A stretch of 64,000 nucleotides of DNA from Bacteroidota bacterium (GCA_018266575.1 JAFEAE010000016.1:186001-250000); one strand, 5' to 3'. Positions 7,121-15,971 are shown, counted from the stretch's first letter. Translations and numbers: made by a program. The notes: generated from the sequence alone by a model not told the origin.

Positions 7121-8344
7121 ATGACTTACAGAAAATTCAATGCAGGCAAATTGTTTACCGGAAGTGAAATGCTGGATGAAAATTTTGTTTTGATCACGGA
7201 AGAAGACGGAACCGTACAAAATATAGTTCCCAAACCCGAAGCAGGAGATGATATCGAGAGATTTGAAGGAATAATCAGCCCCGGGTTTGTGAATTGTCAT
7301 TGCCATCTTGAACTTTCACACATGAAAGGTGTTATTCCGGAAAAAACCGGCATAGTTGATTTTTTATTACGGGTGATGAAAGAAAGAAACTTCAATACAG
7401 AAGGGGTTCAACAAGCTATCGAAGATGCGGAAGAAGAAATGTTACATAGCGGAATTGTCGCTGTCGGAGATATCTGCAATACAACAGATACAATTTTCCA
7501 AAAAAGAAAAAGAAATATTTACTACCACAATTTTATTGAAGCAATTGGTTTTGTTGAAGCAACTGCTGAAAAACGTTTTGAAAACAGCAAAGAAATTTTC
7601 AAACAATTTGCATCCGTTTATCCATTGCCGCTTGAATCTAATTCGATTGCTCCACACGCTCCCTATTCTGTATCTGAAAAATTATTTCAACTCATCGCCA
7701 ATTTTCCGGGAAACCAGCTCCTCACCGTTCATAACCAGGAAAGCGAAGAAGAGAATGAATTTTTATATGCGGGAACGGGGGATTTTTTAAGGTTATATAA
7801 AGAATTGGGAATTGATATTTCTTTTTTTCAACCTAAAAAGAAACGAAGCCTGGAAATATACCTGCACCATTTCTACCCAAACCAATCATTGATATTGGTG
7901 CATGATGTGGTTACGAATGAGGAAGACCTCAGAGAGTTGTCAGTGGTCAGTCGTCAGTTGTCAGCAGAAACCATAAACCCCAAACCTCAAACCTTAAACC
8001 TCTTTTTCTGCCTCTGCCCAAACGCTAACGAATATATAACCGGGAAACTTCCCGATGTTGATCTTTTCATCCGGAAAAATTGTTCGGTTGTTATCGGAAC
8101 AGACAGCCTTGCTTCCAATCATCAATTAAGTATATTAGAAGAATTAAAAACACTTCAACGCAAATTTCCGCATCTTGAAACAAAATTATTGATGCAATGG
8201 GCAACTATAAACGGCGCTTACGCATTGCAGTTAGATAACGCCATAGGAAACTTTCAGCCCGGGAAACAACCGGGAATCGTATGGATTGATAATATACAGG
8301 GAGAAAAGTTTACTCCGGAAAGTAAGAGCAGAAGAGTTCTTTAA
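7121..8344 (+). CDS. Metal-dependent amidohydrolase (chlorohydrolase/deaminase-like)
   Basis: Cytoplasmic amidohydrolase of the ATZ/TRZ-deaminase type, 407 aa. Metal-site features are in order: PGFVNCHCHLELSH with the HxH pair at 60 and 62, a second-metal His in IAPHAPYSVS, a His in LTVHNQESEEE, LVHDVV, and the catalytic Asp in VIGTDSLASNHQLS. The substrate is unknown; aminodeoxyfutalosine or guanine-type deamination are possibilities not decided by sequence. An in-frame block at 7934-8003 (ELSVVSRQLSAE through KPQTLNL) has the sequence of the dispersed intergenic repeats of this genome and probably forms a surface loop. The conserved FFCLCPNANEYI resumes directly after it. Confidence 0.85.
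   Translation: MTYRKFNAGKLFTGSEMLDENFVLITEEDGTVQNIVPKPEAGDDIERFEGIISPGFVNCHCHLELSHMKGVIPEKTGIVDFLLRVMKERNFNTEGVQQAIEDAEEEMLHSGIVAVGDICNTTDTIFQKRKRNIYYHNFIEAIGFVEATAEKRFENSKEIFKQFASVYPLPLESNSIAPHAPYSVSEKLFQLIANFPGNQLLTVHNQESEEENEFLYAGTGDFLRLYKELGIDISFFQPKKKRSLEIYLHHFYPNQSLILVHDVVTNEEDLRELSVVSRQLSAETINPKPQTLNLFFCLCPNANEYITGKLPDVDLFIRKNCSVVIGTDSLASNHQLSILEELKTLQRKFPHLETKLLMQWATINGAYALQLDNAIGNFQPGKQPGIVWIDNIQGEKFTPESKSRRVL
7934..8003 (+). repeat. Dispersed-repeat sequence embedded in a coding region
   Basis: GTTGTCAGTGGTCAGTCGTC followed by AACCATAAACCCCAAACCTC-like units. The first part resembles the repeat in the gatB leader; the second resembles the tract at 8350-8452 just after this same gene. 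It is in frame and adds about 20 residues. Confidence 0.7.
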
Positions 8345-8349
8345 AATTA

Positions 8350-8452
8350 TTGTTAGTAGTTTATGGTTTTTTGTTTGTGGTTCTGCAATCTTAAAAGTCA
8401 TTACAAACTTCGGATGAGAAAACCACCAACCTCAAACTATCAACTACAAATT
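8350..8452. repeat. Inverted-repeat tract between convergent amidohydrolase and recO genes
   Basis: GTAGTTTATGGTTTTTTGTT near 8354 is imperfectly complementary to the AACCTCAAACTATCAACTAC sequence near 8430-8450. It lies between two converging genes, where it could end transcription from both sides. Confidence 0.55.
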
Positions 8453-9190
8453 TTAAAGAATTGTTTGCATTACCTGAAAGGTTTTCATCACACCAAAATC
8501 CTGAATATGCAACGCATAAAAATGCATGTATGCCTGCAGCAATGTTCTTCTTGTTTCGCGATTGAGTTTTATATCACTTAGTTCGCCAGGCTTTCTCACT
8601 TTTAATATTTCCGAAGTAATAAAACTGTTCTGCCCATCTAAAAAATAAGGATGTTCTGTTTTCTCATGTACAAAAAATCCTTGTTGCAGATCGAGTATGG
8701 TATTTTCTTCGTTGTATTCATCGCTAATCCGGAAACCAAAAAATCCGGCAAGGTTCAACATAAAAAACAACGGATAATTCGCGACCACTGCATCATCACT
8801 TTCATCAAGATATGAAAAAGCATCTTCAATAAAATAAAACAGTTCTGCATTAGGCTCCGGTTGCTTCAAACATTTCTGCAGCAATTCTATCATAAATAAA
8901 CCCACGGCATTTTTTATCACATCAAAAAAAATATGCGTATACAAATGTGCCCACCTGAATTCTTTAATGCGCTGCAGGTTTTTCAGTTCATTATGATACA
9001 CCACAAGGTCCAGCAAAGCCGCCGGCTGAAACATATTTGCTTTTCCCTGCCCTTTTTTCGAAGAAGTGCGCACGCCATTGACCAGGTATGATTGCACGCC
9101 AAATAATTCTGTATAAATGGTTGCAATAATACTGGTGTCGCCGTATTTGACATTGCGCAAAACAATTCCTTTTGTTTTATGGAGCTCCAC
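8453..9190 (-). CDS. recO: DNA repair protein RecO
   Basis: Recombination mediator that helps load RecA at gaps with RecF/RecR. The start region LHKTKGIVLRNVKYGDTSIIATIYTE matches the N-terminal OB fold of RecO, and the middle (LLDLVVYHNELKNLQRIKEF, then a helical core) fits the rest. The family normally begins within a residue or two of LHKTKG, so the GTG at 9190 is taken as start. An upstream in-frame TTG (9232) overlaps the promoter box at 9229-9237. The 246-residue length is normal. The zinc-finger cysteines found in some RecO proteins are absent, as is usual in this phylum. Confidence 0.88.
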   Translation of the reverse strand: MELHKTKGIVLRNVKYGDTSIIATIYTELFGVQSYLVNGVRTSSKKGQGKANMFQPAALLDLVVYHNELKNLQRIKEFRWAHLYTHIFFDVIKNAVGLFMIELLQKCLKQPEPNAELFYFIEDAFSYLDESDDAVVANYPLFFMLNLAGFFGFRISDEYNEENTILDLQQGFFVHEKTEHPYFLDGQNSFITSEILKVRKPGELSDIKLNRETRRTLLQAYMHFYALHIQDFGVMKTFQVMQTIL

Positions 9191-9228
9191 TTTCCGAAAT
9201 GCGTTTGTTAGTGATTTAACAGCAGATT

Positions 9229-9237
9229 CCAAAGTTA
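9229..9237 (-). promoter_or_regulatory. Bacteroidota -7 box for recO
   Basis: TAACTTTGG on the minus strand matches TAnnTTTG. Its position supports a start codon downstream of it, the GTG at 9190. Confidence 0.55.
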
Positions 9238-9309
9238 ACTCTGGAAAAGCCGGTGAAAATGAGTTTCTTTGCGAAGTAAACGAATATCTCTTATTTAAGT
9301 TGATTCATT

Positions 9310-11643
9310 ATGTGGGGAACCATCGCCCGGTTTGTTTTAAAATTCCGCCTGATATTATTAGCACTTCTTCTCATCATCACTGTTTTCATGGGTTACCATG
9401 CATCGAAAGTGAAGATGAGTTATGAATTTACGAATGTGATTCCGACAGACAACCCGAAATATGTTGCATACCAGGAGTTCCGGAAAAAATTTGGTGAAGA
9501 TGGAAACCTGCTGGTGATCGGCATCCAGACGAATGACCTTTTCAGGCAAGATTTATTTAATGATTATGCAGCATTAAGTGACCAGTTAAAAAAAACGTAT
9601 GGTGTTGAAGAAGTGTTAAGTATCCCTGCAGCAATCAATCTTGTAAAAAACGACAGCACTGAAAAATTAAAAGCCGTTCCGCTTTTTCCAGCAACACAAT
9701 TAACGCAAGCAGAAATTGATAGTGGAAAAACAAAATTCCTCAGCCTGATCTTTTATCGCGGGTTATTATACAATCCTGAAAGCAACACATACCTCATGGC
9801 CGTAAATGTGAACAAGCAATTGTTGAGTTCTGCGAAAAGGGATGTTGTTGTAAAAGCAATCACGGATGCCGGAGATGCTTTTGGGAAAAAACATGGGTTG
9901 GAAATGTATTACAGCGGATTGCCATTGATACGTACAAATATTGCGACCAAAGTTGCATCTGAAATGAAATGGTTTTCGATCAGTTCGATATTACTTTCTG
10001 CGCTCATCCTTTTACTTTTTTTCAGAAGTTTTGGCACCATGTTGCTTTCACTTATTGTTGTAATCATCGGCGTGATATGGAGTATGGGAACGATGGAACT
10101 GTTTGGCTATAAAATAACACTGATCAGTGCGTTGATACCTCCGTTGATTATTGTGATCGGGATCCCGAACTGCATTTATTTTTTGAATAAATATCACACT
10201 ACATATAATGAAAGTGCGGACAAAAAGAATGCATTATATGAAATGATCCGCAAGATGGGGATAGTTACATTGTTTTGCAACATTACGGCTGCTATTGGTT
10301 TTGGGGTTTTTGCCTTTACAAAAAGTGCAATACTGAAAGAATTTGGTGTTGTTGCTGGCATTAATATTTTAATGCTATTTTTTATTTCATTCATTTTAAT
10401 TCCAGGTGTGCTGAGTTTTTTTCCTGATCCGAAAGAAAAACACATGCGATACCTCGATAACAAATGGCTTTCAGCTATTCTGAGAAGACTGGAGTTATGG
10501 ACGGTGAACCATAAAACATTGATCTATGCGATTACATCGATTGTTCTTATTTTTTCGGTGATGGGGATTTTGCGTATCAAATCTGTTGGTTTTATTGTGG
10601 ATGACCTTCCGAAAACAGATAAGATTTATACCGATCTGAAATTTTTCGAAAAGAATTTCAAAGGCGTAATGCCACTGGAAATTATTGTTGATACAAAAAA
10701 GAAAAACGGCTTGCGCATTAATCCGTTACAAACGTTTGAAAAAATCGACAAGCTGTCGGGCTATATTTCAACAATCCCTAACCTTTCCCGGCCATTATCA
10801 TTGGTTGAAGGATTGAAATTTGTAAGGCAGGCATATTATGATGGTGATAGCTCCAATTATGGGTTGCCTAATGAATTTGATATTGCTTTTCTTTCATCGT
10901 ACCTGAATATGAAATCAAACGACAGCACAAAGAAAAACAGTTTGACGAAATTAGTGAACTCATTTATCGACAGCAATAAAGAGGAAACACGGATCAGTGT
11001 GAACATGGCTGATGTAGGAACGCAACGCCTGCCAGTGATATTAGACAGTATTGAAAAAAAATCAAGCGATTTATTTGACTCCACCAAATATCACATTACA
11101 CTCACCGGAAGCAGCGTGACTTATTTGGAAGGAAGTGATTTCATCATCAAAGGGCTTCAGCAAAGTATTGTGCTCGCGTTCTTTTTAATTGCCGGTTGCA
11201 TGTTGTATTTGTTCAGGTCACTACGCATTTTGTTGTGTTCACTAATTCCGAATATGATACCCTTGGTAATTACAGCAGGTGTGATGGGATGGACAGGTGT
11301 TCCGCTGAAACCCTCAACAGTACTTGTTTTTAGTATTGCGCTTGGTATTGCGATAGATATTACTATCCGCTTCCTGGTGAATTATAAACAAGAACTCGCA
11401 TCGGGAAATGCTGATGAAAAACAAACGGTCATCAATACCATTTATACTACCGGTATCAGTATTATTTATACAGCGCTTGTGCTCATTGCGGGTTTTGTTA
11501 TATTCTGTTTCAGCGGATTTGGCGGAACGCAGGCATTAGGTTGGCTCACTTCACTAACATTGGTAATGGCAACATTGACAAATTTGATTTTCTTACCTGC
11601 ATTGTTGATTACGCTGGCGAAGAAGCGGAGAAGCGATGTTTGA
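9310..11643 (+). CDS. MMPL/RND-family membrane transporter
   Basis: Large inner-membrane protein, 777 aa, built as two similar halves. Each half has one helix, an extracytoplasmic domain, and a cluster of about five helices (first cluster roughly residues 215-395, second roughly 620-770). The first half contains ALIPPLIIVIGIPNCIYFLN and the second SIALGIAIDITIRFLVNYKQ, matching the helix 4 region of MMPL/HAE-type RND proteins, where acidic residues relay protons. Members export lipids, hopanoids or other hydrophobic compounds; this substrate is unknown. No membrane-fusion partner is encoded nearby. It is monocistronic and diverges from recO. Confidence 0.88.
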   Translation: MWGTIARFVLKFRLILLALLLIITVFMGYHASKVKMSYEFTNVIPTDNPKYVAYQEFRKKFGEDGNLLVIGIQTNDLFRQDLFNDYAALSDQLKKTYGVEEVLSIPAAINLVKNDSTEKLKAVPLFPATQLTQAEIDSGKTKFLSLIFYRGLLYNPESNTYLMAVNVNKQLLSSAKRDVVVKAITDAGDAFGKKHGLEMYYSGLPLIRTNIATKVASEMKWFSISSILLSALILLLFFRSFGTMLLSLIVVIIGVIWSMGTMELFGYKITLISALIPPLIIVIGIPNCIYFLNKYHTTYNESADKKNALYEMIRKMGIVTLFCNITAAIGFGVFAFTKSAILKEFGVVAGINILMLFFISFILIPGVLSFFPDPKEKHMRYLDNKWLSAILRRLELWTVNHKTLIYAITSIVLIFSVMGILRIKSVGFIVDDLPKTDKIYTDLKFFEKNFKGVMPLEIIVDTKKKNGLRINPLQTFEKIDKLSGYISTIPNLSRPLSLVEGLKFVRQAYYDGDSSNYGLPNEFDIAFLSSYLNMKSNDSTKKNSLTKLVNSFIDSNKEETRISVNMADVGTQRLPVILDSIEKKSSDLFDSTKYHITLTGSSVTYLEGSDFIIKGLQQSIVLAFFLIAGCMLYLFRSLRILLCSLIPNMIPLVITAGVMGWTGVPLKPSTVLVFSIALGIAIDITIRFLVNYKQELASGNADEKQTVINTIYTTGISIIYTALVLIAGFVIFCFSGFGGTQALGWLTSLTLVMATLTNLIFLPALLITLAKKRRSDV

Positions 11644-11888
11644 TGGCCGATGCTCGTTGACCGACTTTAATGATGAAATTCCCAACTATAGTCAGACATC
11701 GATCAACGATCATCGTTACTGTAATTTTCGAAGAAGGCCAACGCTCAATAAAATTGTTGACGTTGAAGAGTGCGACGCAACGATGTTCAATCGGAGTTAC
11801 TGAAGCCGGTTACAAAATAGCTGTGAGCTGTTAGCTTCGAGCTTCGAGAAAAAAACGCTCGTAGCACATAGCTCATGGCTCAAAGCTT
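11644..11888. repeat. Repeat-rich gap between convergent genes
   Basis: Contains a GAGTGCGACGCAACGATG-type segment (11767-11785) and an imperfect inverted repeat: GCTGTGAGCTGTTAGCTTCG from 11820 against AGCACATAGCTCATGGCTCA ending near 11881, with 29-base arms about 70 percent matched. It may serve as a bidirectional terminator. No coding sequence was recognised. Confidence 0.6.
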
Positions 11889-13046
11889 TTACTGCAATAC
11901 TTCCTTCAACTTATTTTCCAACGCGGGACCGCGTAATTCCTGTGCAATTATTTTACCCTGCGGATCGATGAGGATATTAAACGGAATGCCGTTGAATTTA
12001 AATAACTGCACTGCTTCACTGTTCCAGAATTTTAAATCGCTGATATGCGTCCACGTTAGATTGTCGTCTTTAATTGCCTGCAACCACGGGTCTTTTTCTT
12101 TATCGAGTGATACACCGAGGATCGTAAAATTTTTATCCTTGAATTGATTGTATGCTTTTACAACATTCGGATTTTCCATTCTGCATGGCCCGCACCAGCT
12201 TGCCCAGAAATCTACCAACAAATATTTCCCTTTGAAAGAAGAAATAGAAATATTTTTTCCGTTTGCATCCGGTAATGAAAGATCGGGAGCTTGTTGCCCA
12301 ACCCATGAATTGTTATCTGCATTAGCCTGCGCTGCTGCCTGCGCTTTCTGCGCATCAATATTTCTGCGGATATCTTTCAGGATCGCATTGTCAGGATATT
12401 TTTTCACCAGCATGTTCAGCTCCATATCCAGATCTTCCTGCGAAAAACTACGTGAACCCCAGGTTAGCGCCAATGTTGACAATGCTGCATTTGAATTTGA
12501 CTGAATGAATTTTTTCAGGAAATTATTCAACTCGATGATCGCATTATTTTTATCGGTTGTAGCAGCGATCATAATACTGTCAGGCGCATTCTGGCGTTTT
12601 AAACTATCAAGATCAGCAAATGCTTTTTCAACAGCAAAATTTTTCTTTCCAAAATCGGTGATCAGTTGTTTTAATTGATCACTTGCTTCAGAGCCGCTCA
12701 CCGTATAAAAATCGTTTCTTTTGGAAAGGTCAACATCCACTTTTATATCATCTACATCATTGATTAACGGAACAGCAATTTCATTTTCACCAAATACCAA
12801 TTCATAAATTTCATTTGCTTTTCCTTTTCCGCTAAGGCTGAAATTTCCATTACTTCCGGTAAGTTTGGCAGAATCCAGCAACACCGGCGAAGCATCTTTG
12901 CCATAGGGAATTGTGAGCAGTACAACTTTGGTTACTGAAGAATTTTTAAACGTGCCCGACACATGAAATTTTGTGTTGCCATTGTTTTTGCATGAAGCAA
13001 AGATTACAATGCTGCTTATGATGAACAATACTTTTTTTACAGACAT
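11889..13046 (-). CDS. DUF4369/TlpA-like thioredoxin-fold lipoprotein
   Basis: Exported thiol-disulfide protein, 385 aa. A lipoprotein signal ends at IFASC (Cys19). The N-terminal beta domain (about 25-115, FHVSGTFKNSSVTKVVLLTI) resembles DUF4369. A helical linker follows, then an AhpC/TlpA thioredoxin domain from about 248 with VDFWASWCGPCRMENP; the redox WCGPC is at 284-288. The cis-proline segment FNGIPFNILIDPQGKI is present. Such proteins reduce or oxidise periplasmic cysteines, for example in cytochrome c maturation, but no partner gene is adjacent. It lies 32 bases downstream of gatB and is probably co-transcribed with it. Confidence 0.9.
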   Translation of the reverse strand: MSVKKVLFIISSIVIFASCKNNGNTKFHVSGTFKNSSVTKVVLLTIPYGKDASPVLLDSAKLTGSNGNFSLSGKGKANEIYELVFGENEIAVPLINDVDDIKVDVDLSKRNDFYTVSGSEASDQLKQLITDFGKKNFAVEKAFADLDSLKRQNAPDSIMIAATTDKNNAIIELNNFLKKFIQSNSNAALSTLALTWGSRSFSQEDLDMELNMLVKKYPDNAILKDIRRNIDAQKAQAAAQANADNNSWVGQQAPDLSLPDANGKNISISSFKGKYLLVDFWASWCGPCRMENPNVVKAYNQFKDKNFTILGVSLDKEKDPWLQAIKDDNLTWTHISDLKFWNSEAVQLFKFNGIPFNILIDPQGKIIAQELRGPALENKLKEVLQ

Positions 13047-13078
13047 AATTTTCTTTTAGAAATGAATATACGTTTTCA

Positions 13079-14530
13079 TCAGTTGTTTAGTTTCTCTAAT
13101 AACAACTGGTTGGTGAGCTTCGGATCAGCTTTTCCTTTCGATATTTTTTTTACTTCGCCAACAAATAAACCGATCAATCCTTTTTTCCCTTTTTTGTATT
13201 CTGTTACTTTATCCGGCATTTTCGCAAGCGCCTCTTCCACCCATGCCAGCACAGAACTTTCGTCTGAGTTTTGGATGAGGTTAAGTTCTGTTGCAATTTG
13301 TAACGGTGTTTTGCCGGTATCTTTTATCAATACTGGTAAAATGCGTGTGGATGCAATGGAGAAATTTACTTTGCCTTCATCCACTAATTGAATCAATCCG
13401 CCAATTGTTTTTGCAGGAACCGGAAAATCTGTGATCGAAGAACCATTTTCATTCAGGTATGATTTTATAGGGCCCAACATCCAGTTTGCTGCAGCTTTAT
13501 AGTTAGTCGTTTCCGTGATAAGTAATTCAAAATAACCTGCTGTTTCTTTATCATCGCAAATCACACGGGCATCATATTCAGGCAGCATCAACTCCTTCGT
13601 ATATTTTGTGACAAGTTCTTCTGGTAATGGAGGAATAGAATTTTTTATCTCCTGCAAAAATGAATCCGTTATATGAAATGGTGTAAGGTCTGGATCAGCA
13701 AAATAGCGGTAATCGTTCGCCTCTTCTTTTGTGCGCAACGTAAATGTAGTTCCGTTGGTTGCATCAAAACTTCTTGTTTGCTGAATAATTTTTTCACCAC
13801 TCTCAACAAGGTCGATCATGCGCTTTGTTTCAAACTCAATCGCACGTTTTACATTGCGGATCGAGTTCAGGTTTTTCACTTCCACTTTTGTCCCCAGTTT
13901 TGTTTCCCCTTTTAAGCGGATGGAAACATTCGCATCGCAACGCATGCTGCCTTCTTCCATGTTTCCATCGCACACTTCTGTGTAGCGCAAAATTTTTCGC
14001 AGCTCAGTAAGATAAGCGTACGCTTCATCGCTGCTTCGAATATCCGGCTCCGTTACTATTTCAATCAGTGGAACTCCTGCACGGTTATAATCAATGCAGG
14101 TATTATCCGGATCTACATCGTGCAAACTTTTTCCTGCATCTTCTTCCAGGTGAATACGGTTCAGCAAAACCTTTTTCTCGCCCGCAGCATTTTTTATCGT
14201 CACATAACCGCCTTTACAGATCGGTGTTGTATGTTGCGAGATCTGGTATCCCTTTGGCAGGTCGGGATAAAAATAATTTTTGCGTGCAAAATAATTGTGC
14301 CGTTCAATTTCGCAGTGGCATGCCAATCCCATTTTCACGGCAAATTCCACTGCTTTTTTATTCAACTTAGGCAATGTGCCCGGGTGCCCTAATGTTATCG
14401 GGCTCACATGAGTGTTCGGTTCGCCACCAAATGATGCACTATCGCCACAAAACAATTTTGTTTGTGTCAATAATTGTGCATGCACTTCAAGCCCTACAAC
14501 TATTTCGTATTTATCGTAATTGACAGACAT
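13079..14530 (-). CDS. gatB: Asp-tRNA(Asn)/Glu-tRNA(Gln) amidotransferase subunit B
   Basis: Kinase/transamidase subunit that activates misacylated Glu-tRNA-Gln or Asp-tRNA-Asn for amidation by GatA. The protein is 483 aa, normal for GatB. It begins YEIVVGLEVHAQLLTQTKLFC, has CHCEIERHNYFARKNYFYPDLPKGYQIS, then EGSMRCDANVSIR and ANDYRYFADPDL. The C-terminal helical tail domain (about 335-480, the GatB/YqeY domain) is present. GatA and GatC are not in the window. The leader between the -7 box and the ATG is about 130 bases and contains a dispersed repeat. Confidence 0.96.
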   Translation of the reverse strand: MSVNYDKYEIVVGLEVHAQLLTQTKLFCGDSASFGGEPNTHVSPITLGHPGTLPKLNKKAVEFAVKMGLACHCEIERHNYFARKNYFYPDLPKGYQISQHTTPICKGGYVTIKNAAGEKKVLLNRIHLEEDAGKSLHDVDPDNTCIDYNRAGVPLIEIVTEPDIRSSDEAYAYLTELRKILRYTEVCDGNMEEGSMRCDANVSIRLKGETKLGTKVEVKNLNSIRNVKRAIEFETKRMIDLVESGEKIIQQTRSFDATNGTTFTLRTKEEANDYRYFADPDLTPFHITDSFLQEIKNSIPPLPEELVTKYTKELMLPEYDARVICDDKETAGYFELLITETTNYKAAANWMLGPIKSYLNENGSSITDFPVPAKTIGGLIQLVDEGKVNFSIASTRILPVLIKDTGKTPLQIATELNLIQNSDESSVLAWVEEALAKMPDKVTEYKKGKKGLIGLFVGEVKKISKGKADPKLTNQLLLEKLNN

Positions 14531-14551
14531 TTTTTTATTTGTTTACGAGTC

Positions 14552-14642
14552 AGTGGTCAGTTTTCAGTATTCAGTCGTCAGTCATAAGATCGAACTTTGC
14601 TTATTGTTTACTGCTCACTTTTCACTTGTTATCGCTATCCAC
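14552..14642. repeat. Dispersed repeat inside the gatB 5' leader
   Basis: GTCAGTGGTCAGTTTTCAGT followed by TTCAGTCGTCAGTC and TACTGCTCACTTTTCACTTG units, the same word family as at 1386-1500 and 7934-7965. Confidence 0.7.
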
Positions 14643-14661
14643 TTACCACTTTTTACAGTTT

Positions 14662-14670
14662 GCAAAAATA
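14662..14670 (-). promoter_or_regulatory. Bacteroidota -7 box for gatB
   Basis: TATTTTTGC on the minus strand matches TAnnTTTG, 131 bases before the ATG, placing the repeat inside the transcribed leader. Confidence 0.5.
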
Positions 14671-14864
14671 CCATATTAGCACCGTATTTCTTGTACCGTC
14701 TGTATTATATAAAAACATTCAATATGCATGCTCAGGTAAAATGCACTTTCAAACTTAGCTTGATAAATTTTATTGGTGTCTTTTACTTGAATGTTGAACA
14801 TTGAGTGTTGAATATTGAATGTTTCCAACTTCAACTGCATCGTTGCGCCTTTGCGAGATACAAA

Positions 14865-14891
14865 ACAAAAAAGGCTGCCTGCAGGCAGCCT
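14865..14891 (-). terminator. Terminator of the double-PDZ gene
   Basis: Perfect 20-base palindrome at 14872-14891 (AGGCTGCCTG and its inverse) followed on the minus strand by six T. Confidence 0.85.
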
Positions 14892-14917
14892 GTGATCAAA
14901 AAAATCAGCGTTTGAAT

Positions 14918-15913
14918 TTAGAGATCAGCAGTTTTTAATTTCTTCGGGATCTTCACTTCCACTTCCTGCACTTTATCATTGCGTTTTAGTTTTACTTTAA
15001 AAGAGGCTTTATCTTTCGCAGCACGTGATGCGCTCACTAAATCATCTGCACTGTTAACCGGTTTGCCATCAAAATCTGTGATAATATCGCCTTCTTTTAT
15101 ACCAGCCTTATCGGCAGGGGAATCATCATCTATATCAATCACCTTTACACCTTTTCCATCTTCGGTATCCTGAGCTTTAACACCAAGCCTCGGCTTTACA
15201 TTATAGGAAAAAGAATATGCCCGCGGAGCCATATCATCACGCATAATTTTCATATTATTCATATTATCTGTGCGGAAGGTTTTAAATGTAACACCTTTGA
15301 ATTTTCCTAATGTTGCTGTTACTTTTTGTTCTTTGCCATCGCGTTTATACGTTACCGTTACTTTATCCTCCGGTTTGTATTTGTGAATTGTTCTTGACAA
15401 TTGATCCGGAGTATTTACAGCATCATCATTGATCTTTGTGATAATATCCCCTTTCACCAATCCTGCTTTTTGCGCACCGCTTTCGTCTGAGATGGATAAT
15501 ACTTTTACACCTCCTCCGTCAGCTTCTTCTGAAGTCACGCCGAGAAATGCAGTTTTTCCTTCGTGTAAAATATCGTCATCGCTGCTGTAGCTCCAGTTTC
15601 CGCGGAAAGGTGATATTGCAGCGATAGGAGGTAATGGTGCATCTAAGATAATATCTCCATCTGTTTCTATATTCTGGATTGAGACATTATCATCTTTAAA
15701 TTCATCGGCAGGCTTTCCATTGATCAACGTTTTCCCGTCTTTTATTTCAACGGTAATCTTTACATCTTTATCACCTTTGTTCCTGATAATGATCTGTTCA
15801 TTTTTTTTGGGCTTTTCCGGTTTATCAGGGACTACATCCTGTGAAAATGCAGATGAGCCGAGTAATGCTGCTAAAGAACCCAGGGCAATCGTTTTTAAGA
15901 GATATTGCTTCAT
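14918..15913 (-). CDS. Exported protein with two PDZ domains and no protease domain
   Basis: 331 aa with a signal peptide (MKQYLLKTIALGSLAALLGS, cleavage near AFSQ). The first PDZ domain is at about 120-205 (AFLGVTSEEADGGGVKVLSI, then GAQKAGLVKGDIITKINDDAV). The second is at about 245-325 (PRLGVKAQDTEDGKGVKVID, DKAGIKEGDIITDFDGKPV). DegP/DegQ proteases carry two such domains after a trypsin-like domain, but no catalytic triad exists here, so it is more likely a periplasmic scaffold or adaptor. It has its own promoter with a dyad just downstream and a strong terminator, so it is a single-gene unit. Confidence 0.85.
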   Translation of the reverse strand: MKQYLLKTIALGSLAALLGSSAFSQDVVPDKPEKPKKNEQIIIRNKGDKDVKITVEIKDGKTLINGKPADEFKDDNVSIQNIETDGDIILDAPLPPIAAISPFRGNWSYSSDDDILHEGKTAFLGVTSEEADGGGVKVLSISDESGAQKAGLVKGDIITKINDDAVNTPDQLSRTIHKYKPEDKVTVTYKRDGKEQKVTATLGKFKGVTFKTFRTDNMNNMKIMRDDMAPRAYSFSYNVKPRLGVKAQDTEDGKGVKVIDIDDDSPADKAGIKEGDIITDFDGKPVNSADDLVSASRAAKDKASFKVKLKRNDKVQEVEVKIPKKLKTADL

Positions 15914-15942
15914 TGTTACAAATTTTTAAGTTGAGAAAATGG

Positions 15943-15971
15943 TCTACGTCGTTTTTCGTAGATCAAATATA
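15943..15971 (-). promoter_or_regulatory. PDZ-gene promoter box with an adjacent dyad
   Basis: TATATTTG on the minus strand (15964-15971) matches TAnnTTTG. Directly downstream TCTACG (15943-15948) and CGTAGA (15957-15962) form a perfect 6-bp dyad with an 8-base spacer, which could be an operator or a 5' RNA hairpin. Confidence 0.5.

Larger units (their letters stand above)
14531..14917. other. 387-bp intergenic region: gatB leader, dispersed repeats and a terminator
   Basis: Holds a CAGTGGTCAGTTTTCAG-type repeat (14552-14642), the gatB promoter box (14662-14670), a TGAATGTTGAACATTGAGTG-type tandem tract (14789-14832), a short CATCGTTGCG segment (14838-14847) related to the one near 11770, and the terminator of the PDZ gene (14865-14891). 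I see no coding sequence. Confidence 0.65.

Noticed and set aside
8363..8581. 72-codon plus-strand ORF after the amidohydrolase
   Set aside because: It consists of the inverted-repeat tract and then antisense of the recO 3' end; no coding character.
14520..14804. 94-codon plus-strand ORF between gatB and the PDZ gene
   Set aside because: Made of the dispersed repeats and promoter DNA; its product is low-complexity and overlaps the gatB start.
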